Shown here piece by piece: positions 8,003 through 23,000 of a DNA stretch of 34,961 bases. The position numbers and the translations under genes are program-made. Under the pieces are notes generated by a model. That model had not been told where the DNA came from. It did no database searches and saw only the letters and a list, made by a program, of their open reading frames with translations. Position 1 is the stretch's first letter; each line of letters begins with the position of its first letter. The stretch comes from an uncultured Clostridia bacterium (GTDB lineage: Bacteria > Bacillota > Clostridia > Christensenellales > UBA1242): contig CAMOCH010000004.1 of NCBI GenBank assembly GCA_946610655.1, positions 1 to 34,961 on the forward strand, written 5' to 3'.

Positions 8003-11000
8003 TTAGCTAGGGAAATCTGAGAAGTCTAGGCTGCTAACAAATTGTTGCAATGCACTTGCACGATTGTTATCGTTGTTAATTGCACTGTCAATAAGGCAAA
8101 CACCTTCATAAACTGCATAACCAATAGCCACAGCTCCAATAGCGGCAGTCGCAGCATGGATTGCGAAAGCTGCTTTTGCTCCAAGGGCAAGAGCTCCAAT
8201 AACAGCACTACCAGCACCCCAAGTTGCAACAGTAACAACAACAGAGGCGACAGCGATTGCACTAACAACAATAATATTTCTTACTATTGCAGGGTGTTCA
8301 GCATCAAGATTGGTTGTTTTAACTTTGTCCACATATAGTTTTAATGTTACACCAGCAGTAAATATTGTGTTATCTGTATCATAGAATTCTTCACTAACAG
8401 GGCAAATACCTGAGTGAGTTGTAAGCAAATATGTTCCAGCATATTTAGCACCACGATTTGTAATACCAGAAGCCCATTTTGAAAGTTTTGTCCATTTATT
8501 ACAATCAACAGTGTTCTTTATAAATGAATCTGAGTTTGCATAATCGTTATCATGATAGGTTGTTATTGTTTTACCATTAAGTTCACCATTTGTATATCCT
8601 TCAAATGTTGAAGTTGCGTTATCAATATAAACATATCCACGAATTTCATCTTCCCAAATTCCTCTATCACGGTGAGGGTAAACATGCTCAGTGAGTTTAA
8701 CAGTTGAAATAATTGCATCACCATAATTAAGGGCATTTCCAAAATATCTATAGTCAATTTGTTTATTTGTATCAACTTGAATTGTTGCTTTATAACCTTT
8801 TAGTCCAAACATCTTGTTATAATCATTTTCATACCCACCAAGATTGTTTTGTCCTTCTTCAAATGTTATTGAATTTTTAAAGTTTTCATAAACATTGATT
8901 CTATAGAAGGTTAAGTCGTCAGATTTTTCAAGACGTGTTGCCAAAGCATCAAGTTTTAATGTATATCTCAAAATGTTAGCAAAGTTTTCTTTTGTGCTTG
9001 ATGTGTAATCAAAGATTGTTCCTGATTGAGGCATTCCACTATAATATTTGTCAGTTCTTTCATTAATTTCACTTTGAACAGATGTATGATTAATACTTTT
9101 TGAATAAGTTCCAAAATTAATATTGTTTGTTGGGTTAAATGAAATTATTTCAGTCATAATGTAAACAAGTTGAGCTTGAATATTTGTAGATAATCTCATA
9201 GTTCTAAGAGCATTTTCAATTGCTTCAACATATGTCAAGGCATTTTTAATAACATATAAGTCGTAGCCATCAATTAAATCAACTTTGCCAGAAAGATAGT
9301 TAGGGTGGTCACATTCTGTTTTAACAGATTGATTAAAGTATTCTTTCATGGCATTAATATAAGCAGCATTTCCTTTGTTAGTATCAGCAGGAGATATAAA
9401 ATCAACAATTAATTGAGAATCTTCTGTTTTAGCAACATTAAGTTTTGCTGAAACATTTTGAGAAACTCTTTCAAAGCTCATAAGAGTGTAGAGATTCATT
9501 GATGGATATTTTTCAGTATCTCTAATCATTGTTTTGGTTGCCTCATCATAAATAAGTGAGTCACCATAGAATGTTCCAGAGAAGTTGTTTCCATTAACCT
9601 TACTACCATACATTGTGCTTGTTGATGCTCGGTCACAATGTGCAATGCAAGATGTGTAACCTATGCATTCTTTTTTGGTTTCATCATCAAAATTATAGTT
9701 TTCAATGTTAAATTCGATTGAGTATTTACTTGAATCGAAGTCGTCTGTAACAGTATGTTGATATGCAATTCCATATTCTGTTGCAACACCAGTAACAGCA
9801 GCAATTTCAAAATCAGGGAATCCAGAGTTTTCATTTGCATAAACATAAAATTCAAATTTGAGAGAGTCTTCAATAATGTCGGCCATTACCATAAATTTAA
9901 TGTTATTGATACTAGATTTAATAAATAATACATTATTATTTGTTGTAAGTTTAGAGAATGTTCCTTTCATGCTGCCAGAATTGATTGTTGTGCCATCAAT
10001 TGTAACGCTAAATAAATTGTCTTTAACTTTGATTGTTGTTTCATCAATTTCAAGATAGTCAAACACACTTGCAACTTTGTCGTAAACTTGATCAACCATG
10101 TCACAGTATTTAATAGTTGTGTTTGGAATTGAATCTTTAGTAACTTTATCGACATCTGGTTTACTTGTAAGTATTGGATAATCAGCACTTCCATCAGTTC
10201 TAGTAAGGAGAATAGGGTCGTTTTCATCATCTGGATTGATTTTTATCATGCTGCTAGTAACTTTAACAGGGTATGCCAAACGATTTCCATTACAATCAAT
10301 CCATGTGTAAATATATGGGTCTTTTTCATTTGTAACATATTTACCATCATATGATGGGTTTTTCCAACCTTCTGTTGCCATAACTGTTGCAGAGTATCCA
10401 ATATATGGTGTTTGAACTCCAACAGGAGTTTTTCCATCAACTGAATCTGGTTTTTTGCCGGTATATTCTGTTACTTCAGAATTAACGGTGTAGTAAATAT
10501 CAGCAAAGTATAAGTATATTGTAATATCATCATTTTTATTAATTTGTTGTTGAGTGTATGGGTCAGCAAAATATAAATATAAGTAGTTGATATTAGAAGG
10601 GTTAACTGACAATTTCAACTCAGAGTTTCTAATGCTGTAATCTTCAATGAACAATCTTTCAGGTCTTAAATAACCATATGTTATTGTTTTGTCATCTTCT
10701 TTTTTAATTTGAGAATCTAATAATGAAGTTGTGCCTTGTTCTTCGTTATAACTATTGCGATAAATATTTTCATAGTATGAATTTGCATTAGTAAAGTTGT
10801 CTGCTGCTTCAATTACTGTTGATTCAGAATAAATTGCAGCAATTGAAGAATTAGAATCTTTAACAGTTGCACCTTTATATTCAGCAAAGCCATTTGCAGA
10901 AATAAGAAGTTGAACATATACAGTGTCTGAGGTGTAAAGCAAAGATTCAACTTTAATCTTACCTTTGTTTGTTGATTCATCAGTTGATCTTCCACTGTTT

Positions 11001-14000
11001 GAAATTGTTGGAGTAGGGGTAAATTTTGCACTAACAGTGTTTTCAATTTTATCTTCATCAAATGTCATTTTTGAAAGGTTAAGAACATTAACTTTTGATT
11101 GATACAAAGCAATAATTATTGCATCACCATCAATGCTATCATAGCTTGCAGCATAATATGTTTTTTGAGTTCCGTCTTCACTTGTAACAGTTGCAACTTT
11201 TGATGAAGAAGCAGGAAGAATTCCAATGCTTGATTTGCCACCATAAAGTGCATATTTTAAAGTTTCATCATTAAATACATTTTGAACTGGAATTTCACTT
11301 GCGCAATGAATTTTATCGTTTTGAGAAATAATTACAAATCCATAGAACACTTTGTTATCAAGCTTTTCTGCAAGAAGAGTAACTTTCTTATATTTTTTAA
11401 CTTGCATTGTTGTGAGAAGGTCAGTTGTTTTTAAGTTTCCACCATGGTCTTCAACAACATATGCAATTCTTTCATCGCTAGGAATCCATCCATGGTTGAA
11501 GTCTGATTCTTCTTCGCCCAAGCATTCTGCAAGTTTTTGCAAAATAGTGCTATCATCATTTTCAAACAGTTTATCATTTGTCATGTATTTTTTAGCAGAA
11601 GATATTTCGGTTGAAATAACTTTGTTATTAACAAGACCAATTGCAACTTGATATCCTGGTTGAGTTAATGAAATTTTTGTGTTTGCAAAGTTTACATCGG
11701 TTGATACATTTGATTCTGAGAATCTAGAAATGATGCTGTTTGCAAGGGTATATTGAATTCTTGTATCTTTATAAACATAGTTAGCACCATTCATATTGAA
11801 GCCTGCAGGAAGAGTTCCACTCTTATACACAATAACAGTTTTTTGATGAATATTTTGAGTTGAATCATATGGGTTTTCATTAATTGGTTTTTCTTCATAT
11901 TCAAATGTGCATCCATCAATAGTAAGATATTTTTTACCATCAACAGTTTCATATTGATAATCTTCGTTATTATAAACATCATCAGTTGTTAAGTAATAGT
12001 CATAAAGTGAAATAGAGTGAATTTTATTATAGTCATCAAGTTTATATTCAAAGTTTTCTTTAATTACATAAGAAACATCAGTGCCTTTTTTTGCAGAGGT
12101 GATAACAAAATTTTCACCTGTGTAAATGTTTTTAACAACGCTATCTTTGTTTGTGTCATCAAAAATAAATTGTGTTGATTCATCAGCACCAATAACCAAA
12201 CTCAAGAAATATCTTTGGTCTTCAAAAATACCAATGTGGTCAGCAATAAAACTTGCGTTAGAGTTTGCAATAAATGTGTAGGTAGATTCTTGGTCAAGAA
12301 TATTGTTGTTTGAATATTCATTTAGTGAAGTGTAGTAGTTTTTCTCTTCGGTGATGATTTGTTGTTTCCAAGCTGTAACAGGGTTATCTATATCATATGT
12401 TGTTTGATAACCATTAGCATAGAATGTGGCTAATATATCAGATAACATTAAGTCTGGAGAAAGAGCCATTTTTCTGTATGAATATGTGGTTGGAACACTG
12501 CTATATTCATAAATTCCTGGGTTTTCAAAATTAATTGTTACAATGGTTCCTTCTTCAACAAGGAAGCTAAGTGCTGCATAGTTCATTTCATCTTTAGAAG
12601 TGAAATAGTTAGAGTGAGTGGTTTGACCATTTATAGAGATTGTAGCTGCGGTAAATTGAGAATTATATGTTGTTGCACGACCAGCTTCAATCAAATATAG
12701 GTTAGTGGTGTTAAGAGTGTATGTTGTTGAATTGACAATGTTTGCAAATTGCATTGCGTTTGCAACGCTATCATATTGAATCAATTCAATTTTGCCAAGA
12801 TTATCTTTAAATCCATTTAATTTATAATATCTTGTTGTGCTTATTGTTCCGTCTTTAGAAACAGCTCTAACAGCAGAATTTGAACCAATAAATGTTGTGT
12901 TTGCAACTTTTCCTGTTATTGTTTGATAAGATGCAGCAATAACTGTAAATTGTGGTGCATGATCTTTAGAATAAGCAATAGTAAGTTTATATGATTCTTC
13001 TTTTTCAATTCTTTGAGCAAATATTGCTTGGTCACCATCAATCAAATGTTCATTACCATCATTAATGGTTGCAGAAACAATATCACTACCATTTTTTGTA
13101 ACAATAGTAAACACTTCTCCAGCAACATCATATTCAATATTAATTTGAGTTACTTGTTCTTTCATTTTTGCAATAATTACAAAGTCAGAAATGTTGATTT
13201 CATCAATTGTCATTTCTAATTCATCAATTGCTGTTTTTGCAAGAGTGTTAATAACAAAGTTAGAATCAAGGAGAAGAGCAGCATTTTCAATTGTAAGCAA
13301 CTTGTTATCACCATAATAAATATACCATTCAACAAATCTGAAATATTCGTGAGTGTCAATCATAGTGATACTAATTGCATCATTAATTTTAAGAGCAACT
13401 GTGTTGACAGCCTCTTCAGTTTCAAAGTTTGTGTATGTTGTTTGGTTTTCAACAACATTAATATAGTTTATAGGTGTTTCAAGTGGATTACCTGGTTTGT
13501 AATACTCAATTTCAAGAGCAAAATTTATGCCGAGTTTTTCTGTAAATTGAGCAATCATCTCAATGTTATCACTGCATGTTGTTGTTCCGTCATTAACAAG
13601 AATACCAGTATCTTCGGCATCTTCTGTAACTTTAATATACTTACCACCATAAATATATCCATTAAATGCAAATTCTTCATTTTCAATTTCGTCTTTAAAT
13701 GCTGCATTTAATTTGTTAATAACAACATAGTTATCATTGTCGTCAATTGTGTAGAACCATTTGTCCAAAATATAAACTAATTTTGGGTTATCAACAGTAG
13801 TAGAGTTTTCAAATGAATTAGTGGTTGTGTTTTTCTCAAGTTTTTCATATTGAGCATAAGCATTAACGTTTGTAACATGTTCATATGTTGTTGAAATTTC
13901 AACATTGTGTTTAAGTGCCCAAGTTGAATTGATTTTTGTAACATAAGCATAATTATTCACATCTGCAGTATCAGTAAACTCAAATGTAAGAGTTGCAGTG

Positions 14001-17000
14001 AAATATGTTTTGCTGTTATATGAATACTCAATAATAATTTCTTGTTCTTGAGCTTTTATTTCAATAAACCAATTGTCTTCAGAAGCAGGGTTAAATATTG
14101 TTTCTTTTTGCATAGCATAGTTATATGCATCAGCAAGAGAAACACAATCAATTCCATTATATAATTTAAGCAAGTCAGACAAATTCTTAGAAACAGTGTT
14201 ATCTCCAATTTTCATGCTAAAAGTAATGTCTTCAACAGAGTAGTTATCTTTTGCAGAAATTGTTGCAGTGTATTGTTGATCAGCAAATCTTGTTTCTGCA
14301 ATACCAGCATTGTTGTCGTTATCACTAACAGAAAGGGCAAATTTGTTAACAATTGTAATCACTGCAAGAAGTGTAGCAGAACTATCATCATTGGTTGTGA
14401 TGTATGTTAAGTTGTTTGATTTTTCTGTTTTGATAGTGGTTGTAATTTCATCACCATCTGTGTTGGTTGTGATTCTAGTTAACACAACGTTAAGCAAGCT
14501 TTCACTTATGCAGTTATTTGTGTTGATAGCAATTGTAATGTTGCTGCTAAGTGCAAGTTTTGCAATTTCAGCATCAGAGAACACAAGTTTATATTTAACT
14601 GCAATAGACTCGGTTAATTCATCTAATATTTTAACAAGAGTAATTTCTTTTTGTGTTCCATCAGAAGAAACAAATATTGCTTTTTCAGCTTTTGTTATTG
14701 TGATTGTGTCAATCAGACCATTTTGTCTAACAATTGTTATAACAATTTCGGCATTGGTTGATGCAACATCAGGAGCAACCAACTCAATTACAAAGTCTGT
14801 TTGTTGGTTGTTGTTGGTGATATCTGTTTCATCAATTTCAAAATCTTCTTCAACAATCTCAATGTCGTCATTAGTATTATCCATTAATGTTACAACATTG
14901 TCAAAGCACAAACTTGCTTTGGCAAAACTTGAAACAGCAAAGCCTGCTGTGCCACGGTCAAGAGTGGCAGCAGTAGTGTTAGTAGAAGGAGCTGCAATTT
15001 GTTGTGTTGCAGAAGCAGTAATTGTTGATAAAATGTTTTCTGATTGATAAATTGTGAATTTATATTTTGTTTTTGTTGTTTTAAATTCATTTGTGTATAG
15101 GTATGTATCAGTGTCTGTTTCATCATCATGAACTGTTGTTCTTGTTTCAAATGTTTGAGCAACATATTTGTCGTCATATGCATTTGAGTCTGGATTAAAT
15201 GATGCATTTTCAGCAGAATTATAGTATCCAAACACAACTTTAGTTCTATACATAAATTGAGAACCATAAAGTGTTTTAACAATCATAAATCCATTATCAT
15301 CAAGAGTAGATGACAAAATTTGAAGAGTGTTTGAAGGTTCTTTTGAAGTTGTTCCACCAAGCACATTATAGTTAACAAAGCTGTTATAGTTTTGACTAAT
15401 GTTTGTAAAGTCAACAGTGTTAGCGTTATTTATAGAAATTTTAATTGTTGAAATTTCAACAAATTCAGCCATCATGTTGATAGCATTTACCATTTGTTCT
15501 GGCATTACTGCATCAGTGTAGTCAAGACCAAGTGTGTTTGTAACAAACATATAGCGTTTTGTGTTTGCAAGTTTAATTTCTTGATACCAACCAGTGAACA
15601 AATAGTCTGCTTCATAAATATTTTCACCATTTTTGTATGTGATATGTAGAACAAGATTATTTGTATTTGCAAGAGTGGTGAATGTGAATTTATATGAGTT
15701 ATATTCAACAACTCCATTAGTTGCATTACCAGCAGCAATTGTGTTAAAGAATGCTGTTAATGCTTTTGCAATGTCACTGTTTTCAATATCACTTGATTTT
15801 GTTGGGTCAAATGTTTTTGTTCCACCAAACGCATTACCAATGAAGCGATAAGCAAATTGAGTATCGGTTGTTTTTCCTGGGACATCAGTTCCTGGGAATT
15901 GTGCAACAATATCAATGCTTTCAGAAAGGGTGAATGAGCAGTTTGTTGTGTAGTTAATTGCAGTGTTACTTCCTGCAATAGATTGGTTTGTATACATAAA
16001 CCAACCATAATATTTAAGTTCACCAATTGTTGGTTTAACAGTTTTGTCATTGTTTGTTTTGTCATAAACAGTAACATTTACAATTGTTCCAATAGGCAAA
16101 TGAAGTTTGATGTACAAACTTTGATTATCTTTATTCCAATAAGAATTTGCGTCTTGTTCGCTATTTGTATAAGTTGTGGTTGTTGTAACACCATAAGTAT
16201 TGGTTGCAGAATTTAATACATATGGGTTATATGTTACAATTTCAATTTCAATATTATCAAGAGCTGAGTTTGCAATTTTGTCTATATCATTTGTGTTATC
16301 AACACCAATACGAACAACAAAGTCAACTTCTTTAACATATCTAAATTCTGCATAAATGTTATGAATATCATAAATGTTGTCATTTGTTGTTATAAAGTCA
16401 GACAAATCAACAACCAAATGTTCTTCGCCATTAACGATATATTTTCCAACAATGTTATAAAGTTTGCCATTTAAATATATACCAATAAATTTGTAGTTAT
16501 CTTTTGTTGGTTGTTTAAGGGCAATATAATTAGATAATTGTGGATAGTAATAGTCATAGTTTATGGTTGAGTATGATTTATCTGTATTTTCATAATTAAC
16601 AGCAATATCGTCAGCATCAAGAGCAACAAAGGTAGTGCCAACTTTCTTAACTTGAGTGAGATAAGTTAATGTTTCATCAAACATAAGAAGAGGAGTGCCG
16701 TTTAATTCAATATATTTTTCTTTTCCTTCTTCACTTATTTCAAACTTAGAGTTTTCATCATTAAAGATTGTAACACCTTGAGAAACTTTATATGAAGTTA
16801 AGTATTTTGCAACAATAACATAGTTAGAAGCTTTTGTTATATCTTCTGCAGGGATAAAGCTTGTTAATGTGTTTGCAAAAACAACCTCGCCATTTTCATC
16901 AATTGCTTCAAGTTTTTCAAATTTATCAATAGAGTCTCCATCTTTTCCAAAATAGAATCCAACAAAATGATATCCAGCATATGTTGAAGCAATAAGTCCC

Positions 17001-20000
17001 AAACTTGTGTTAGACATATATTTTTCAAGTTTGCCATTTGTTGCAAGAGTAAGTTGAAGAGCAGTGTTAAATGCACCTTCAAGATTTGCATCACCAGCAG
17101 TCAAGCCAGTAAGTCTGTTTCCATAAAGTCTCATTGTAAGTTTAGATGCAAGGAAATCACTTTCAATTGCAGTTGCATCACCATAAGTATTAACAATATT
17201 TTCTCCAATGTCAGTTGTTGTTTCTTTGTTAAGGTAGCTGCCATCAAGCATAATGTAAGTTCTTATGGTTGATAGAGTATACCAGCAAGCTGTGATATTA
17301 ATATTAACATCATCAGTTAAGTTTTTGTTGCCTGCTTTTTTATTTTGGGTATTGTTAACAACATAAAGATAGATATCACCATCTCTAAGTTTCACATATT
17401 CTTCGTCATATAAATCATAGAATTCTCCATTAACATAGAATCCTGCAAATTGATATTGAGCAGACAAATATGAGATTCTGACAAATATTGCGTCAGCAAG
17501 GGTAACAATTTTTAATTTAGGATCTGTGATGCTACTGTCATTAAGTTTTGGGAATGTTGAGGTTTGTTCGTTTCCAAGAAGGAATGTTGTTCCTTGTGAG
17601 TCATCTTTTGCAGCAATAGTAAGAGATGAGTTGTTACTAAATTGATTGTCAAGTTTACGAGAAAGAGTGATGGTTCTGCTTGGATAGTAAACAACATCAA
17701 TATCACCTTTAGATGGGTCTTCAAATGAAACAACACCATTTGTTGGAACTTCTTTCTTTGAAGAAGAATCTTTTGCATTTTGAATCATATAGCAACCATA
17801 TCTGTTTGCAACATTTTCATCAATTTTTGTGGTTACAACAATTGAGTCTTTGCTTTGAGCACTAATTGTTGCAGATTTTTTAGAACCAAGAACAATTGTT
17901 GTTTCTTCACCGTATTGGTTAGTATATGTGACATAAACATCAAGCAAAGATCTAAGTTCGTCTGCTGTGAACACACCTATGTCTTGTGGATTAATGCCAC
18001 TAATTACATCATTTTCATCAATGCCATTAATAGATCTTGTTACAGTAACTTCATATGCAGTAACATAATTTGCAATATATGTTGCAGAAGCTCTGTTTGC
18101 AGTTTGATTTGTTGCATCATAAATAATTGCTCTAGAAATGGTATTTTCAGTTGATTCAATAACTTCACTTGTTGAACCACCTTCAATAACCAATTTTGAA
18201 TAGTATACAAATGCATCAGTGCTTTTTGTTGAGCTTGTTGTGAAAGTAACAACTGTTCCACTTAAAATTGTTTCAATAGGAGAAATCAAATTAATTTGTT
18301 TATTAATTTCTTCCTCGGTATAGTGATCAATATAAGAGATATAAACTTGTTGTTTATTTGTATCAATTATTTTACCAGTTGAAAGGTTAATGCTTTGTGT
18401 TTTTGTTTCAACTTTTGCAAAGTGAGTTATTCTTACCTCGATTGTTGTGTCACCTTCAACAGTGTAGGTTGTTGAATATGTTTTAGCTCCGTTGTTTGTT
18501 TCTACAGTGTATTCTGAAAGTTGTCCAATAAGTGAACCATTTGCATAGAAGCCAATAAGACCATAGTCATCTGTATTAGAGAATGACAAAGTGATTACGT
18601 CGCCTTTTTTGTATGGAATATTGTCAATATTAGAAACACCAGAAGGAAGCCTGTTATCATCTAGTCTTGCAACACTATAATCACAAAGTTCACCAGCACT
18701 AATCATACTAATGCTGTTATAATAAATTTTTGTAATAGAAAGGGTAGCAGATTTAACAATATTAGAGTATATACTAAAGTCTTTATCTATTACTGTAAAT
18801 TCGCTAGCAAATGTGGTTGTTTTGTAATTAGTGTTAATTTTTGTTTCTTCAATATTATCTGGGTCATTTTTAAATGAAACAGTTAAGTCTTCAATAATAT
18901 ATCCTTCATTAACATCAACAGTTGTAATAATTTTTGAACCAATAACTGCAACAAAGTGATCATTATAGTTTGCAGAGTTTGAAATACTTACATATGATTT
19001 TACAATTTCACCATCTTCACCTTTGGCAGGAACAGTTTCAAGTTTATGGTTAGAATCAACAGAAATATATCCATTTATGTCTGTTAAAGCAGCAACAACT
19101 TCGCCATTTTCTTTTGTGTAAACATGAGTTTCATCAAGTTTTACTGTTTTTGCATAAATTGCAAAATAGTTTCCACCACCAGTAATATCTGCAGTGAGAG
19201 AGTTAGAGACAATATAAACTTTGTCACCAACAATAGTGAACCAACCAATAAATTTATAAAGGTTTGTTCCGTCCTCGTAGTATTCAAGGTCGGTTTTAAG
19301 TTTAATTTTTGTTGAAGAAGAGAAGTTGAATGTGTTATCTTCAACGCCATAGAAATATGCTTTTCCATTGTTAGAAACAATTTCAACAGTGTGAGTTGTT
19401 TCAACATATTTTGTTTGGGTGGCTAAGCTATAATATTCTCCACCAATTTCAACATATATGCCTTCGCTATCAACTGTGTAGGTCTCTCCATCATAGTTAT
19501 ATTTTGTAAGTGTAGCAATTTCATAATAAACATCATTAACCAAAATGTGTGTGCCGTTTACAGTTGTTTCACTCATAATGGTTTCTGTTTCGTAGTCAAC
19601 TTTTTTACCAGTCCAGTTGATTACACCATATGAAAGATAATCTATTGCAGATTGTTCTTTGCCATTATCTTTTGCAATGTTTGTAAGCTCATCAATTGTA
19701 TCAAGAGATTCAATTGTTTTATAGCTGACATTAAGAGTGCTGTTTCTGTTAATTACGGCAGAAGCAACATATCCAACAATATTTGGACCAAGAGAGAAGT
19801 TCTTGTTAAATAGGTTAACATAATCTGCATCAACAGCAATAGCATCTTCTGATTCTGCATCATAAAGTTCAAGATTGTCCATTGTGTAGTTGAAACAAAT
19901 TCTAAACAAATCATTTACACCAGCAAGAGAGTATAGTTTAATTCTTGGGTCCATTTGTTCAGTAAATTCTTTATATTCATTGATATACCAAGCATTGATA

Positions 20001-23000
20001 TCAATTGCTTCAATATCAACATCATCACTAGCAGCCACATATCCAATGTAAAGTTTTCCAGAAAGTTCTTTGTCAAAGTAGCCACTAATATTCAATGATT
20101 TATTGTTTGCGTCATAAACAACATGAATGTTTCTGTTTGCACTATCAAGTCTGTTTTCTTCTGTTGCAATGTTGTTAACCATTCCATCAACATATTGAGT
20201 TTTAACAACAACAATAGGGTCATCTTCAGTTTCTTTAAACAATATCATTTCGGCACCAGAAAGACCAGTGTCTGAGGTTAATTGGTCACTGAAAGTGTAG
20301 CCATTTATTGTTAAGTAAACAGCAACGATTTCTTTTTCTACAACATTGATTGATGTGTTATTTTCATTAATAAGTTTTCCTGCATAAATTGTTGCATTAA
20401 TTGTTTTTGCAAGGTTGAATCTGTTAGAGAATGTTTCTCCACCAGTTTGCTCAAAAATAACACCATCATCTTCAACACCATCTTGAGTGATGATGAAATC
20501 GTTAAGAATGCTATTTCCACCAACTTTTAATCCTTCATTATCAAATCTGTAGCTACCACTTGGTGTTATTGTTGCAGTAACTTTTGAAGTTACGGTGAAC
20601 ACACCAGAAACGCTGGTGTCTGTTACTTCAATAGGGTTGTTTAAACTGTCATAAATTGTGTTGAAGTTAATAGTAAATGCATTTTTCTCATAAGAGAAAG
20701 TTATTTTTTCTGCTTTTTCAAATATTGCAATAATGTTTGTATCAGCATAAGCAGTTGTTTCAAATGGAGTCTCAATTTGAGTGCTCATAAGTTGCAAATC
20801 AGACCATTGTTTTTTGATGATTGTGTTATTATTTTCATCAGTGGTTGTTTTTTCTATTAATTTTTGTTCATACCAACCAGTGAAAATGTAAATTTCTTCA
20901 TTTTCAGAACCTGCGTTCAATGTGATAGAGAATATACCATTTTTATATTCAAACACATTTTTAATTCCATCGCTAGTAGTGATTTCCAATCTGTTAGAGT
21001 TGTCACTCAAAAGCATTTGAGTTTTGGTTACATTGCCATCAGAATCTGTTGTAGTTTTGCTGTAGCAAAGTCCACCAAGAGCCATAATTGTGTTTTGAGC
21101 AAGAGCAAAGTCATCGGCAAACATGTCGTCGATGTTAGTGTTTGTTGTATAATAACGATTATATGTGTTGCTTTGAATAGCTTTTGTTTCTTCAATTTTG
21201 TCTCCGGCACCAACATATGTATAGTTTCCTTCGTAACCACCACGAGTCCAAATTTGTTGAATAAAGTCAAGGCCTGCTTCTTTTAATTTGACTGCAGCAG
21301 TGTCAGGTTCTTCATAAGAAGAGTAATTAAAATCAACACCATCATATGAATCAATAACTTGAATGCTTGTTGAGTAGGTGTAGATAGGAATAGATGAAAG
21401 GTTAATAAAGTTTGTTGTTCCATTTTTAATTGGAGCAATACGGCTATCTGCTTTGAAATAATCAGAAATAACATTGAATATTTGAGTTTGTTTTGTTAAA
21501 TGAGCTTTTGTTGTGTCTGCTTTAGAAATAACATAAGCAACAGAAAGTTCAACATTATATTCCTTATCAATAAATTTGAAAAAATTATTTAAATTAGAAT
21601 ATTTAATAACGCCATTTTCGTCTTTTTCATAGAAGAGACTATAATCAATATTTCCTTCTTCATCTTTAAAATGTTTAAAGGCAGGGATTGTTTCAACAAG
21701 ATTTTCTAAGTATTCGATTCTTAATTCGATGTTTCTTCCATCAACATCGAATATTTTAATATTGTTTTCGTCATAGAATTCAAACATATTAGAGTAGGTA
21801 ACAGAATAATTTCCAGCAAGAACGTCACCAACAATAGATTTTTCTCTTGTTGGGTGAACTAAATATTCTGGGTTATAGTTGCTATAATCACTATCCATGA
21901 TAGATACAACAATATTGTTGACATTTTCATTTTTATAGTAGACACCATTAGTATAGTTGATTTGATCAACTTCTTCATGGTCAAAAGCCAAATCTCTGTC
22001 AAATGAAACTTTAAATACATAATAGAAGTATTCATCACGTTCATCTTCATTTAGTGTCATGTTTTGTTTAATATAGTTATCGCAAGGATACATAACAGGA
22101 ACAAGAACATGGCTTGTTATCATTCCAAGAGAGTGAATAGTAAGTTGTTTGTCATAATGAACTTTAACAACAATATACACATTTGTGTCAACATCAAAGA
22201 ACATGTTGTTAAGGTTTAAATCTTCTGGAGCAGCTTTTTCAACAGTATCAAGCCCAGAAGTTGTTATTCTTCTGTTAATTCTATAGTTGTTATATTCTAT
22301 TTGTCTTTGAAGGCTTCCAGCATCATCAGGATCAGTTTCTGTTTGGTCAACAGTAAAGTATGAACTAAAGTTGGCACCAACATTTGAATCAACATAGTAT
22401 TTGCCGTTTGTGCCACAAATAGCTGCATAATCTAGATATCTTGTTTCGGCAGATTCATCTGCAGTTAAAATAAAGTCATGAAGATCAATGCCTTCAACCA
22501 TATAGTCTGTTTGAAGGTTTCCATTTTTATCAGATCTTGCACCAATTCTTTTTGAAACAGAACCTTCTTCATTAGATTCAACAAAAGAGTTGTAGTAAAC
22601 AGAAACAACTTCAATGTTTTCAGGGTCTGGTTCTTCGGCAAAAATAAATGCACGATAAACTTCAATAAATTTAGCAACAATTCTCATGTCTGCGTGAAGA
22701 GTAGAAATGTACAATTTATTATCTTTAAATGTAAGGTTAGCACTTTCTTTTGAACGATAGAAATTATTACCATCTTTGTAAACTCTTTCGGTTCCAATAT
22801 AGTAATAATAATTATCTCCACTGGTTATTGTGGTTATTGCATCATAGTGAGCTTTTGTTTCATGTTCACCAGTATATTCTTCTGAATATGTGCGATCTTT
22901 GTAGTATTTTTGGCTTGAACCATATCTATATAATGGATACCAGAATCCACCTTCATTGTAGTATTCACCTCTAACTGCATCAAGAGCTGCGTCACTAACA

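Noticed and set aside
8003..8100. LPXTG-type sortase anchoring of the giant protein
   Set aside because: The C-terminus ends SSLDFSDFPS after Ala/Gly-rich helices, with no LPXTG motif or basic tail; the lipobox at the N-terminus explains anchoring.
13349..13711. A 120-codon plus-strand frame rich in Cys, Asn and Phe
   Set aside because: It is antisense to the giant gene, has no ribosome site or recognisable domain, and the Cys/Asn pattern mirrors codons of the other strand.
14310..15047. A 245-codon plus-strand open frame, hydrophobic and Ser/Val/Leu-rich, inside the giant gene
   Set aside because: It is fully antisense to the giant coding frame, starts at a TTG with no ribosome site, and its composition is what the complement of Asn/Thr/Ile/Glu-rich codons gives.
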